A stretch of 34,474 nucleotides of DNA from Prolixibacteraceae bacterium (GTDB lineage: Bacteria; Bacteroidota; Bacteroidia; Bacteroidales; Prolixibacteraceae): NCBI GenBank assembly GCA_027858715.1, contig JAQICD010000135.1, forward strand, positions 1-34,474, written 5' to 3'. The first letter of the stretch is position 1. Every line of letters begins with the position of its first letter. The notes under the pieces are model-generated. The model saw only the letters and a list, made by a program, of their open reading frames with translations. It was not told where the DNA came from and searched no databases. The position numbers and the translations under genes were made by a program. This document shows positions 16,921 through 25,923 of this stretch, piece by piece.

Positions 16921-17436
16921 CTAATTATTATAACCCATTTTTTCTAGTACTTGATCGCTCAGATTGTATCGTGGGTCGGTATAAAGCATACTCAGGCTTC
17001 CGGCTTTATCGAAAATAACAGCATAATTACCACTTGCCGCTAAGTCTTTAATTGAATTATAAATGTCATCCTGAATAGGTTTTACCAAACCCTGACGTTT
17101 TTGATACAACTCGCCTTCGGGACCAAAATATTTTTGCTGCAAAGCTCTGAATTCTTTTTCCTTAGTTACAATTACATCTTCACGCTTGCGTTTCATCTCG
17201 TCGGACAACAAAACCGACTCGGCTCTGAAATCGTTATACATTTGTTCCAAATCGGCCTGAACATTCTCTAATTCGCGCTGATATTGAGTTGACAATGTAT
17301 TAAGTTGTTCTTGTGCTGCCTGATAAGCCGGTATATTTTGAAGAATATATTCGGTATCGACATAGGCATATTTTTGTGCAAAGCCTACTGATGAAGTAGC
17401 TAAAACTGCAATTAAAATGACAAATATCCGTTTCAT
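16921..17436 (-). CDS. OmpH/Skp family periplasmic chaperone, first copy
   Basis: 171 residues with a signal peptide (MKRIFVILIAVLATSSVGFA) and the OmpH motif KYAYVDTEYILQNIPAY at the mature N-terminus. A long helical coiled-coil stretch follows (about residues 40-120), then a short C-terminal segment, NYAVIFDKAGSLSMLYTDP. It is expected to act as a periplasmic holdase for outer-membrane proteins. It directly follows bamA (51-base gap), the typical Bacteroidota arrangement. No promoter-like element is seen in that gap, so it is probably read with bamA. Confidence 0.93.
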   Translation of the reverse strand: MKRIFVILIAVLATSSVGFAQKYAYVDTEYILQNIPAYQAAQEQLNTLSTQYQRELENVQADLEQMYNDFRAESVLLSDEMKRKREDVIVTKEKEFRALQQKYFGPEGELYQKRQGLVKPIQDDIYNSIKDLAASGNYAVIFDKAGSLSMLYTDPRYNLSDQVLEKMGYNN

Positions 17437-17487
17437 AACTTTTTATTTTTATATATTTTAGGTTTAGGATACAACTTTTATACCAAT

Positions 17488-20124
17488 TTAAAATTGCTGT
17501 CCGATAACAAAGTGAAACTGCCCTTTAGCATTGGTTGTTCCGCCACGATTTGGCATATCGAAACCATAACCCCAGTCGATTCCAAGCAGACCAAACATTG
17601 GTAACCAGAAACGAACACCTACACCGGCAGAGCGTTTTAATTCGAACAGGTTGAAGGTATCGAAATCGTACCAGCTATTACCTGCCTCGAGAAAACCAAG
17701 TGCATAAATCTGTGCCGACTCCGATAAGGTGATCGGGTATCGCAATTCAATAGTTGCTTTAGAGTAAATGTTGGCGGCATTACCACCGGTACTGCTCGAC
17801 GAAGTTAAACTTCCGTTAGCATATCCACGCAAAGCGATATTATCAGAACCATACACATCGTATCCCGACATACCATCACCTCCCATTTTAAAACCTTCGA
17901 GTGGCGACCTGCGGTTTTCGTTAAAATACCCCAACATTCCGAATTCGTACTTCGAGTGTAACACCAGTTTCTCCATTTGGTCGAGAGGTGTAAACCATTT
18001 CGCATTAAACATCCACTTGTGATATTCAAGGAAATTGTAGCGTGTTCTTTCCGACATATCCGGGTCGCGGTAATCTCTACCATTGATAACCGAGTATGGA
18101 GGTGTAATTTCAAGCGATAAACTAAATGAAGCTCCTCTGCGAGAATAAAGCGGGTTGTCGATAGAATTACGGCTGAAAGTTGTTTTTAAACTGAAGTCGT
18201 TAATATCGCCGGTCCTCAGAAACTCGTAATACGGCCATTCCAAAAGCTTATAGTGCTGTAACGACAACTCATGATAAAGGGTAAAATAATCGTCGGGCCA
18301 TGAAAGGCGATAACCATATCCCAACGACATACCATAAGTGACCTGGAATGCAGTAATGTTGGCATTGGTATAATCGACATAACCCTGGTTGCCATAGTTG
18401 TTATAGCCTCCGCCATAACCACTATAACCACCACCATAACCACCACCATAACCGCCACCATAACCGCCACCATAGCCACCAGAGCCTGAGCCGTAGTAAT
18501 TGTAACGGGCATCGCTCTGAGTCAGTTTCGAATAATATACCGAAAGTGAAAAATTATTGGGCTTTTTACCACCGAACCAGGGTTCCATAAAGGTAAGACT
18601 GTATTGCTGGTAATACTTTCCGTTTGTTTGTGCCCTGAGACTCAACGTCTGTCCGTCGCCACGTGGCAAAGGTTTCCATGCTTCGCGGTTAAAAATATTT
18701 TGAGCAGAGAAGTTTGAGAACTTCAGTCCGAGCGAACCAACAAACATACCCATGCCCCATCCTCCGGAGAGTTCAATCTGGTCGTTGGCTTTTTCAACAA
18801 GGCTATATTTAATATCAACTGTCCCGTTTTCCTGATTTGGAATAGGATCAATACCAATTCGTTCCTGGTCGAAATGCCCCAGCTGTGCCAATTGCCGGTA
18901 CGAGCGCATCAGCTTGGTTTTACTGAACAAATCGCCGGGCAAAGTATAAAGTTCACGACGGGCTACATTTTCAAAGGTTTGTGTATTTCCTTCAATAAGC
19001 ACACGGTCGATTGTGGCTTGTTTACCTTCGTGGATACGCATTTCAAGGTCAATCGAATCGTTTTCAATATTTATTTCTACCGGAATAAGCTGGTAAAACA
19101 AATACCCTTTATCAAGATAAAGGTTTCCTACAGCATCGTTGTCTGAAGTTAGCCTTTCGTCGAGTTGTTTCTGGTTGAAGATATCTCCTTTTTTAATTCC
19201 CAAAAATGCATCAAGTTGCTCATCAGGATAAATAGTGTTCCCTACCCAGTTAATGTCACGTAAATAGTATTTGTTGCCCTCTTCAATCCACATATCGATG
19301 CGCACCCTGTTTTCGCCTTCAACTTTTGAAACACTATCAGATGTAATAATTGCATCGCGATATCCAAGTTCATTATATTTATTAAGCATGTTTTGCTTAT
19401 CGTCTTCGTATAAATCTTCTTGAAATTTTTTGGTTCTGAAAAAATTTCTCCAGTTTTTTTCGTTGGTTTTCTTCATGGCTCGTTTCAACTTAAACTCCGA
19501 CACATCTTGAACACCATGCAAAACAATTTCTGACACTTTTACCTTTTCTTTCTTATCAACATAAATGTCGAGAATCATAGAATTTTCCTTTTCAGGGTCG
19601 TCGCGTTGAACTATAGTTACTTCGGCATCGAGAAAACCTTTTTCTTTAAAAATTCCAGTTATGATACGTTCGGCATTTACAAGTTGTGCATCTACAACCT
19701 GGCTGCCTTCGAGTAACAAAACTTTCTCTTTGATATCTTCAATCTCTGATTTTTTTACACCATGAAAATTGACTGATGATAATCTCGGTCGCTCCTGCAG
19801 GAACACTTCCAAATAGACTTCATTATCTACAATTTTGTTCGCATTTATCTTCACATCGGAAAATAAGCCCTGCTTCCAGAATTTTTTAATAATACTGGTT
19901 ATCTCGTCACCGGGAATTGATATTTCGTCACCAACCTGCAACCCGGTATATTCTTTTAACATCTGCTTGTCGAGATACCTGATACCTGAAATTTCTATTC
20001 CGCCAATAGTGTAAGTTCTGGGGCTTGAATAGTAGATTGAAAAGCTTGTACTGTCGGGTGTTTGCGACCAAACACTAAAAAAAATCAACAATAAAGGGAG
20101 TATAAAAAATATTTTCTTAACCAT
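17488..20124 (-). CDS. bamA: Outer membrane protein assembly factor BamA, with a Gly/Tyr-rich loop repeat
   Basis: 878 residues. A signal peptide (1-20) is followed by five POTRA domains (about 35-430; VSEIVLHGVQDVSEFKLKRA and RDINWVGNTIYPDEQLDAFL are POTRA starts). A 16-strand Omp85 barrel then runs to the C-terminal Phe. LRGYANGSL near the end corresponds to the conserved (V/I)RGF lid motif, here with Tyr for Phe. BamA folds and inserts outer-membrane proteins. Residues about 545-587, between barrel strands, are a run of GGYG units, probably a surface loop. The start codon overlaps the uppS stop by one base (TAATG), so the two genes are translated from one mRNA. ompH follows. Function is certain. 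The repeat is the odd feature. Confidence 0.97.
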   Translation of the reverse strand: MVKKIFFILPLLLIFFSVWSQTPDSTSFSIYYSSPRTYTIGGIEISGIRYLDKQMLKEYTGLQVGDEISIPGDEITSIIKKFWKQGLFSDVKINANKIVDNEVYLEVFLQERPRLSSVNFHGVKKSEIEDIKEKVLLLEGSQVVDAQLVNAERIITGIFKEKGFLDAEVTIVQRDDPEKENSMILDIYVDKKEKVKVSEIVLHGVQDVSEFKLKRAMKKTNEKNWRNFFRTKKFQEDLYEDDKQNMLNKYNELGYRDAIITSDSVSKVEGENRVRIDMWIEEGNKYYLRDINWVGNTIYPDEQLDAFLGIKKGDIFNQKQLDERLTSDNDAVGNLYLDKGYLFYQLIPVEINIENDSIDLEMRIHEGKQATIDRVLIEGNTQTFENVARRELYTLPGDLFSKTKLMRSYRQLAQLGHFDQERIGIDPIPNQENGTVDIKYSLVEKANDQIELSGGWGMGMFVGSLGLKFSNFSAQNIFNREAWKPLPRGDGQTLSLRAQTNGKYYQQYSLTFMEPWFGGKKPNNFSLSVYYSKLTQSDARYNYYGSGSGGYGGGYGGGYGGGYGGGYSGYGGGYNNYGNQGYVDYTNANITAFQVTYGMSLGYGYRLSWPDDYFTLYHELSLQHYKLLEWPYYEFLRTGDINDFSLKTTFSRNSIDNPLYSRRGASFSLSLEITPPYSVINGRDYRDPDMSERTRYNFLEYHKWMFNAKWFTPLDQMEKLVLHSKYEFGMLGYFNENRRSPLEGFKMGGDGMSGYDVYGSDNIALRGYANGSLTSSSSTGGNAANIYSKATIELRYPITLSESAQIYALGFLEAGNSWYDFDTFNLFELKRSAGVGVRFWLPMFGLLGIDWGYGFDMPNRGGTTNAKGQFHFVIGQQF
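18394..18489 (-). repeat. 12-base tandem repeat encoding GGYG units within bamA
   Basis: Reading the minus strand, near-identical 12-base units of the form GGTGGCGGTTAT recur about five times, followed by looser copies. They encode a Gly/Tyr-rich tract between barrel strands. The third positions vary (GGC/GGT), so it is an older repeat and not a fresh slippage tract. The unit length of 12 keeps the frame when copy number changes. Confidence 0.85.
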
Positions 20125-20879
20125 TACTTCAAATTAGGTTTTTGAATTTGCTCACTAGTCATGCCAAAACGGCGTTCACGACTTTGATAATCACATATTG
20201 CCTGAAAAAAATCCTCTTCCCTAAAATCAGGCCACAACGTAGGTGAAAAAGACAATTCTGTATAAGCCATTTGCCAGAGTAAAAAATTACTTAGTCTTGC
20301 TTCACCACTTGTTCGAATCATCAATTCAGGGTCGGGTATTTTGGCGGTGGAAAGATAGCTATCAAAAAGCTCTCGTGAAATATCTTCAACCCCAATTTTC
20401 TCTTTTTTAACATCGCTTGCTATCGATTTAACAGCATTTATGATTTCCCAGTGAGAACTATAACTTAAAGCCATCACAACGGTTAGTCCGGTGTTATCTT
20501 TCAGGTTGTCAACAATACGATCTACTTCGCTACGTACTCTTTTAGGAAGGCTGTTTTTATCTCCAATTACAACAAGGCGAACATTATTGCTATTGAGATC
20601 AGCAGCTTCACTTTTAATTACATTAACCATTAAAGTCATTAAAGCATCTACTTCATATTTAGGACGATTCCAGTTTTCGGTTGAAAATGCATATAATGTC
20701 AAAAAGCTTACTTCAACTTCAGCAGCTGCTCTAATAACCGAACGCACCGATTCTACACCTTGCTGATGTCCGTAGGTACGTTTATTGCCGCGTTTTGCAG
20801 CCCAACGCCCGTTGCCATCCATGATAATTGCAACATGTTTAGGCACCCGGCTTTTATCTATTTTATCAATACAACTCAT
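20124..20879 (-). CDS. uppS: Isoprenyl transferase (undecaprenyl diphosphate synthase)
   Basis: Start set at 20879 (MSCIDKIDKSRVPKH), 7 bases after the previous stop, giving 251 residues, normal for the family. The ATG at 20894 would overlap the previous gene by 8 bases and cannot be excluded. Cis-prenyltransferase motifs are complete: HVAIIMDGNGRWA (D21 binds Mg2+ and diphosphate), YGHQQGVESVR, LTLYAFSTENWNRP and the RTSGEARLSNFLLWQ region. It makes the C55 lipid carrier for peptidoglycan and other envelope polymers at the membrane surface. It sits between the DUF6089 gene and bamA, with a one-base overlap to bamA. This is a conserved Bacteroidota order. Confidence 0.97.
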   Translation of the reverse strand: MSCIDKIDKSRVPKHVAIIMDGNGRWAAKRGNKRTYGHQQGVESVRSVIRAAAEVEVSFLTLYAFSTENWNRPKYEVDALMTLMVNVIKSEAADLNSNNVRLVVIGDKNSLPKRVRSEVDRIVDNLKDNTGLTVVMALSYSSHWEIINAVKSIASDVKKEKIGVEDISRELFDSYLSTAKIPDPELMIRTSGEARLSNFLLWQMAYTELSFSPTLWPDFREEDFFQAICDYQSRERRFGMTSEQIQKPNLK

Positions 20880-20886
20880 TTTTAAA

Positions 20887-21555
20887 TTATTCATATGTTG
20901 CACAAGGTCTTGAACCACGGGAAACCTTGTAGGTTACTGTAAATCCGATGTAATTTATCCAATCGTTATTATGTAACCAATCGTTTACTTTGGGTAAATT
21001 CACCACCCTGTATGGATCATCCAAATTATCAAGATTATCTTTAAACAACTTCCGGGTCGAAATTTCAGCTCCTACTCCCCAGCGTTTCGAAAGGGAATAC
21101 TTGGCACCTACACCAATGGGGATGTTAAAAGCGCCCTGGAGGTTGCCAAAAATATCATTATAAAAACTAAGCCCTACTCCATACATAACATAGGGACTAA
21201 ACCTCATCTTTTCGACCCCTAAAATAAAATCGAGATAATTTATCTCGACTGATGCCGACAAATCGAGAACTCCTTTTTCAAACTGCAATGGAATCGCAAT
21301 ATCATCGATATAACCTCTGGCTCCAACAATTCCGTAAAATGCATTTATTCGGAAACTCAATCTTGAGTTAAAGTTATACCTGTAAAAAACTCCGGCCGTG
21401 GGTTTTACCGACTGTGTCAAATTCATACTGGTATAATCGCTGAATGGAATAGCAGCTCCACCAAACAATCCAAAATCGGCAGTTTGCTGCTGAGCTTTTA
21501 CAGAAAATGAAGCGAATATCAGAGCGAATACTAAAATATACTGTCTAACAGGCAT
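20887..21555 (-). CDS. DUF6089 family outer-membrane beta-barrel protein
   Basis: 222 residues with a signal peptide (MPVRQYILVFALIFASFSVKA) followed by alternating polar/hydrophobic strands and many aromatic residues, as in a small outer-membrane barrel. Recognisable stretches are DFGLFGGAAIPFSDY, TAGVFYRYNFNSRLSFRINA and the WGVGAEISTRKLFKDNLDNL block, which recalls DUF6089 proteins found before uppS in Bacteroidota. The function of the family is not known. Being the first gene of the uppS-bamA-ompH operon, it probably belongs to envelope assembly. A promoter element lies about 190 bases upstream, leaving a long leader. Confidence 0.85.
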   Translation of the reverse strand: MPVRQYILVFALIFASFSVKAQQQTADFGLFGGAAIPFSDYTSMNLTQSVKPTAGVFYRYNFNSRLSFRINAFYGIVGARGYIDDIAIPLQFEKGVLDLSASVEINYLDFILGVEKMRFSPYVMYGVGLSFYNDIFGNLQGAFNIPIGVGAKYSLSKRWGVGAEISTRKLFKDNLDNLDDPYRVVNLPKVNDWLHNNDWINYIGFTVTYKVSRGSRPCATYE

Positions 21556-21744
21556 GCATTACATCTTTTGGTGTCAACAATTTATTTATCATTCAAAATA
21601 ACGTATGAAATACCATTTAAGTACAGTTCTTGTTCAATACCTGTTAATCAAATGGACGATTCATATCCGATAAAACTGAAACATGCTAATAATTAACAAG
21701 TTCACATCCGATTTCAGCTCATTCATTCTCCATTCAGAGAGCTA

Positions 21745-21752
21745 CAAAAGTA
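21745..21752 (-). promoter_or_regulatory. Bacteroidota -7 promoter element for the DUF6089-uppS-bamA operon
   Basis: TACTTTTG on the minus strand, an exact TAnnTTTG match. It predicts a start near 21738 and a leader of about 180 bases. The leader holds two copies of a 12-base sequence, TTCATATCCGAT (21660-21671) and TTCACATCCGAT (21701-21712) on the plus strand, differing at one base. Confidence 0.5.
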
Positions 21753-21833
21753 ATATAATAATTGTAAAAACCTGATGGGCTTTTAACAATAACAGAGGTG
21801 CAAAAGAAAAAATACAGGAAGGTTATTTTAGTA

Positions 21834-22721
21834 TCAGTTTCGCCGGTCGGCTCCCCACATCATTTTGTTTCTAAGGGTTGAATAAAAAGACTGTCCGTGA
21901 AGTTTTACAACTGGTACACAATCAGAAGCTTTACGTATCTTAATGCTCTCTGAAAAATCGAGGGGGTGTGAACGATGGTCGAACGAAACCAAATATTGCT
22001 GCCCCCGGCCTTCAATTTTTAGTTCAATTTCAACATTATCGGGGACGACAACTGGTCTAACGGTAAGATTATGCGACGCTATGGGCGTGATAACAAACCC
22101 CGAAAGGTCGGGGACAACAATTGGGCCTCCAACACTAAGCGCATAAGCAGTTGACCCGGTAGGTGTACTTACAATCAGCCCGTCGGCCCAATAATTGGCC
22201 AAAAACTCGCCATCAATAAATGTTTCAATCTTAATCATCGATGAATTATCAAGTTTGTGTACAGTTAATTCGTTAATGGCGTAATTAAAGCGAGTAAACA
22301 GCTCATGTGGCTGCACTATTTGTATCATGCTCCGGTTTTCAATTTCAAAGTTACCATCGATAAATTGTTTCAGATGCTGTTCGAGGTTTTCACTGGGAAT
22401 ATCGGCCAAAAAGCCCAGCCGACCGCAGTTTATACCAGCCACAGGAATTTTACGTTCAACCACATATGATACTGCACTCAAAAAGGTACCGTCGCCACCA
22501 ATCGATAAAACCAGATTGATATTCTTATAATCATCCAAATCATCTGTAAAAGTTTCTATATTTTCAACATCAACTTTATACTTTCTCTGCAATTTCTCTT
22601 TTACGGCAGAATAAAGCACATAGCCCACCGACTGAGATTTAAAGAATTGAAACATCCGTTGATAAACCGGAACATATTCTTTTTTTACTTCGTTTCCGTA
22701 AATGGCAATTTTTAAGGGCAT
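21834..22721 (-). CDS. nadK: NAD kinase
   Basis: 295 residues. It phosphorylates NAD+ to NADP+ with ATP or polyphosphate in the cytoplasm. The family fingerprints are the GGDGT motif at 75-79 (LSIGGDGTFLSAV), NELTVHK near 155-161 and the DGLIVSTPTGSTAYALSVGG block that binds the NAD ribose and diphosphate. It follows the CBS-domain gene by 6 bases on the same strand, so the two are probably co-transcribed. I see no terminator hairpin in the approximately 90 bases after the stop. Confidence 0.97.
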   Translation of the reverse strand: MPLKIAIYGNEVKKEYVPVYQRMFQFFKSQSVGYVLYSAVKEKLQRKYKVDVENIETFTDDLDDYKNINLVLSIGGDGTFLSAVSYVVERKIPVAGINCGRLGFLADIPSENLEQHLKQFIDGNFEIENRSMIQIVQPHELFTRFNYAINELTVHKLDNSSMIKIETFIDGEFLANYWADGLIVSTPTGSTAYALSVGGPIVVPDLSGFVITPIASHNLTVRPVVVPDNVEIELKIEGRGQQYLVSFDHRSHPLDFSESIKIRKASDCVPVVKLHGQSFYSTLRNKMMWGADRRN

Positions 22722-22727
22722 ATTGGG

Positions 22728-23393
22728 TTAAAAATTTATATATTTCATAAACATGTCGTACCGTTCGCTAAACATATCGTGCAAAACCGAATTTTCGGCA
22801 TATACAGCTTTGATGGTATAATCGTAACGCACAAAAGTTTCAATAATTGACGACACGTCAGTAACATTCAGCTTAAAAGTAACATCCAATTCCATTGAGT
22901 TTTCGGGACTCAATGTATAAAGGCTTAAAATTTTGGCATCGTTCGACTCAACAATCTGAGCAATTTGTGACATCGAGTAATCGGTCCGACCCAGTTCAAG
23001 TACAATTACAGCTCCAGGCTCGTGAACAGAGAATAAACCAGATATTTTGCCGGTAAGATCGCCAATACAAATAGCTCCACAATAAGCATCATCCATATAC
23101 AAAACAGGCAAAACAGTCACTTTCAACTCATTAAAAACCCGCATCACTTCATATAAATGCTGATTGTTTCTGACAAAAGGAGCAGCGATCGCCTTTATTT
23201 CTTCATTCAATGCACAAATCTCAAGCTCCCTATCATAAATAAAACTGTCGGAAACCAACCCAACATAACGGTCGTCTGACACAACAGGTAAATGCGAAAC
23301 CTTAAACGATTCCATAATGTTTAAAGCCTTCGTTCCGGTATCTTTGCAATTCAAAACCGGCAGGTTGTTGTTTATGAGTTCCTGTGCAATCAA
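22728..23393 (-). CDS. CBS-domain pair protein (AcuB-like) with a C-terminal ACT-like region
   Basis: 221 residues. Two CBS motifs fill residues 1-125. Marks are KVSHLPVVSDDRYVGLVSDS in the first and LKVTVLPVLYMDDAYCGAI in the second. Residues about 126-221 (GAVIVLELGRTDYSMSQIAQ, then ELDVTFKLNVTDVSSIIETF) look like an ACT-type regulatory fold. CBS pairs bind adenine nucleotides such as AMP, ATP or NAD derivatives. Placement 6 bases before nadK suggests a link to nucleotide status, but the function has not been identified. It is divergent from pdxJ. Confidence 0.85.
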   Translation of the reverse strand: MIAQELINNNLPVLNCKDTGTKALNIMESFKVSHLPVVSDDRYVGLVSDSFIYDRELEICALNEEIKAIAAPFVRNNQHLYEVMRVFNELKVTVLPVLYMDDAYCGAICIGDLTGKISGLFSVHEPGAVIVLELGRTDYSMSQIAQIVESNDAKILSLYTLSPENSMELDVTFKLNVTDVSSIIETFVRYDYTIKAVYAENSVLHDMFSERYDMFMKYINF

Positions 23394-23474
23394 GATGTAT
23401 TTATCCTTTTTTAAAAATGAAACACTTCAAAATAATAGAAAAATTGTAACTTGCAGCCCTAAATTTCTACAAAA

Positions 23475-24188
23475 ATGACAAGGCTTAGTGTAAATATAAA
23501 CAAAATTGCCACACTACGTAACGCCCGTGGTGGAAATATCCCAAATGTTGTTGAGTCGGCAATAAATTGCCAAAAATTCGGAGCACAGGGCATAACCGTT
23601 CATCCAAGACCCGACGAAAGACATATTCGATATAACGATGTTTACGAATTACGCCCAATCGTAAATACCGAATTCAATATTGAAGGGTATCCAAACCGAA
23701 AATTTATTGATTTGGTTTGCGAAATTGTTCCCGAACAAGTAACCCTTGTACCTGACCCTCCCGAAGCCATAACCTCGAATGCAGGCTGGAATACGATAAA
23801 AAATAAGTCGTTTCTGATCGATGTTATCAAGGAATTTCAATCGAAAGGAATACGGGTTTCGATTTTTACCGGAACAGAACTTGATTTTATCGAAGGAGCC
23901 AAAGTATGTGGAACAAACCGTATTGAACTATACACCGAACCTTACGCAACAAATTTTCCGCTGTCGCCCGAAAAAGCAGTACAGCCTTTTGTAACAGCAG
24001 CATTAAAAGCCAAAGAACTTGGTTTGGGTGTAAACGCAGGTCACGATTTAAACCTCGATAACCTAAAACCTTTTATCGAAAAAATCCCGTTTATCGACGA
24101 GGTATCAATCGGTCATGCTCTAATTGCTGATGCACTCTATATGGGATTAGAAACGACAATTCAAAAATATCTTGAAGCTTTAAAATAA
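23475..24188 (+). CDS. pdxJ: Pyridoxine 5'-phosphate synthase
   Basis: 237 residues, normal for PdxJ. It condenses 1-deoxy-D-xylulose 5-phosphate with 1-amino-acetone-3-phosphate to pyridoxine 5'-phosphate, in the DXP-dependent vitamin B6 route. Motifs: [16 protein letters not shown] at the start, [13 protein letters not shown] at 39-51 (active-site His and Arg), [34 protein letters not shown] and the [18 protein letters not shown] end block. It is followed after one base by the hydrolase gene, so the two form an operon. A weak promoter-like TAACTTGC stands about 25 bases upstream of the start. Confidence 0.97.
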   Translation: MTRLSVNINKIATLRNARGGNIPNVVESAINCQKFGAQGITVHPRPDERHIRYNDVYELRPIVNTEFNIEGYPNRKFIDLVCEIVPEQVTLVPDPPEAITSNAGWNTIKNKSFLIDVIKEFQSKGIRVSIFTGTELDFIEGAKVCGTNRIELYTEPYATNFPLSPEKAVQPFVTAALKAKELGLGVNAGHDLNLDNLKPFIEKIPFIDEVSIGHALIADALYMGLETTIQKYLEALK

Positions 24189-24189
24189 T

Positions 24190-24999
24190 ATGAATCTGTT
24201 TTACCGCACCGAAGGCAAAGGTGACCCCATTGTTATTTTACACGGACTTTACGGCTCGTCGGACAACTGGAGGCCTATTGCCCGCAGATTATCGGAAAAT
24301 TTTAAAGTGATAACCGTTGATTTACGCAACCACGGCGCATCGCCACACGATAACAGTCACAAATACGAGAATATGGTTACCGACTTGGTCTGGCTGTTTC
24401 ACGAGCTGGAACTTGATGCAGCACATATTATGGGGCACAGCATGGGAGGTAAAACAGCCATCGCATTTGCAGCCGACTACCCCGAAAAAGTAAAATCGCT
24501 TGTTGTGGCCGATATTGCCCCAACCAATTACCGTAAAAATCCGGCCACAGCCTTGCAGTACGATTTTCACAAAAACATACTCGAATCTTTATTAAATACA
24601 AACCTGCCGGAATTCAAAACACGCAAAGAAATTGACCAGCATCTGGCTGGTAATATAACCCAAAAGATTGTTCGTCAGTTTATTCTGAAAAATTTGCGCC
24701 ATGGTAAAAAAGGTTATGAATGGAAACTAAATGTGAAAGCGCTGTACGAAAATCTCGACAATATAATTAGTGGCGTTGATTTTGAAGATTACAACGACCG
24801 TATCCCAATACTGAAATACCCTGTTTTATTTATTAAAGGTGAGCTTTCGGGTTATATCGATGAAGAAGGTGAAGAAAATATCAAAAAAATGTATCCCGAA
24901 GCGCAGATAAAAACCATTAGAAATGCTTCGCACTTGCTACATGCCGAAAAGCCTGATAAATTTATAGAAATCGTTTCTGGTTTTCTCCTGCAAACCTAA
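24190..24999 (+). CDS. Alpha/beta-fold hydrolase, YbfF-like esterase
   Basis: 269 residues. The alpha/beta hydrolase order is plain: oxyanion segment VILHGLYGSSDNW at 15-27, VDLRNHGASPH at 43-53, nucleophile elbow GHSMGG with S84 and a late catalytic His in RNASHLLHAEKP. The closest family pattern is that of the YbfF-type esterases, which cleave short acyl esters or thioesters in the cytoplasm. The gene starts one base after the pdxJ stop, so it is translated from the same mRNA. Its role with pyridoxine synthesis is unknown. It is convergent with the PfkB gene, 6 bases away, with no clear hairpin between them. Confidence 0.88.
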   Translation: MNLFYRTEGKGDPIVILHGLYGSSDNWRPIARRLSENFKVITVDLRNHGASPHDNSHKYENMVTDLVWLFHELELDAAHIMGHSMGGKTAIAFAADYPEKVKSLVVADIAPTNYRKNPATALQYDFHKNILESLLNTNLPEFKTRKEIDQHLAGNITQKIVRQFILKNLRHGKKGYEWKLNVKALYENLDNIISGVDFEDYNDRIPILKYPVLFIKGELSGYIDEEGEENIKKMYPEAQIKTIRNASHLLHAEKPDKFIEIVSGFLLQT

Positions 25000-25005
25000 A
25001 AGAGT

Positions 25006-25923
25006 TTATTGCCTTAGAATTTCATCGGCATATTCGTTCGAAATATAATTGGATTCGGAGCAACATACCTGAGCCGCAAAATCGGCAGCATATTGAATAA
25101 TTTCAAGCCATGTGCCTTCATCAACCTGTTGAATATTGGCTGTTCGGATATTCATTATATAAAAACCATAAACCAAACCTGCGGTAAAGTTATCGCCGGC
25201 TCCTATTGTACTAACCGTTTTTACTGGAGTTACAGGGAACGTCAAGGACAGTAGTGATGTCCGAAGCTCAACTTTTTCGACGCCAGAAGTAACAATAAGC
25301 AACTGAACTCCCAGAGGTCGGACAATCTCGAAAATTTCGTCAGCATTATTGGTTTCATACAAGCGCATGAAATCCTGGTTCGAACCTTTCAGCACCTTAG
25401 CAAGATGCAGGTTCTCCTCAACCTTTTTACGTGTTTCGATAAGTTGCCTGGGGCCAAATTCCCTGATATTGGGATCGTAAATAGTAAGTACATCTTTATC
25501 GTGAGCCTGATTTAAGAACAACAAAAGATTGTTGCGTCCTTCTTCTTTGATGGCATTTGTTGAGCCGAAAGTTACAATATCGTTTGATGCCAGTTCGGGA
25601 AAAATTAACGATGGCGACTCGTCGGCCCGATAAAACTCATAATCGGCATTGTTACTCTCATCCATAAAAGCAAGAGCCAGTCTTGAGTTACCGTCGAACC
25701 TTATAACAAATTCTGGTTCTACTCCATTTTTCTTTAAAAAGTCGAGTGAAAGCTCACCCACATGGTCGTTACCCATGCGCGATACAAACTGAACGGGCAA
25801 TTTTAAACGCCCCAGCGTAATGGCTGTGTTTAAAACGCTTCCACCGACAACAGCTGCCGATGGTTGTCCGTTTCTGAAAATAATATCGAAAGTAGTTTCT
25901 CCTACCGTATAAATTTTACTCAT
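25006..25923 (-). CDS. PfkB family carbohydrate kinase (fructokinase-like)
   Basis: Start set at 25923 (MSKIYTVGETTFD), an ATG overlapping the malQ stop by 8 bases. The further ATG at 25944 would extend the overlap to 29. The 305-residue product shows the ribokinase fold: VVGGSVLNTAITLGRL near 25-40, SRMGNDHVGE near 48-57 and the ATP/anion-hole motif STIGAGDNFTAG with catalytic D244. It probably phosphorylates a free sugar in the cytoplasm. Position after malQ suggests use of sugars freed from maltodextrin or sucrose. The substrate cannot be read from sequence. Confidence 0.9.
   Translation of the reverse strand: MSKIYTVGETTFDIIFRNGQPSAAVVGGSVLNTAITLGRLKLPVQFVSRMGNDHVGELSLDFLKKNGVEPEFVIRFDGNSRLALAFMDESNNADYEFYRADESPSLIFPELASNDIVTFGSTNAIKEEGRNNLLLFLNQAHDKDVLTIYDPNIREFGPRQLIETRKKVEENLHLAKVLKGSNQDFMRLYETNNADEIFEIVRPLGVQLLIVTSGVEKVELRTSLLSLTFPVTPVKTVSTIGAGDNFTAGLVYGFYIMNIRTANIQQVDEGTWLEIIQYAADFAAQVCCSESNYISNEYADEILRQ

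Noticed and set aside
18394..18489. Possible CRISPR-like array
   Set aside because: The repeat unit is 12 bases with no spacers and is in frame within bamA.
18216..18512. Val/Met-rich 98-codon open frame on the minus strand
   Set aside because: It is an out-of-frame shadow of the Gly/Tyr repeat in bamA.
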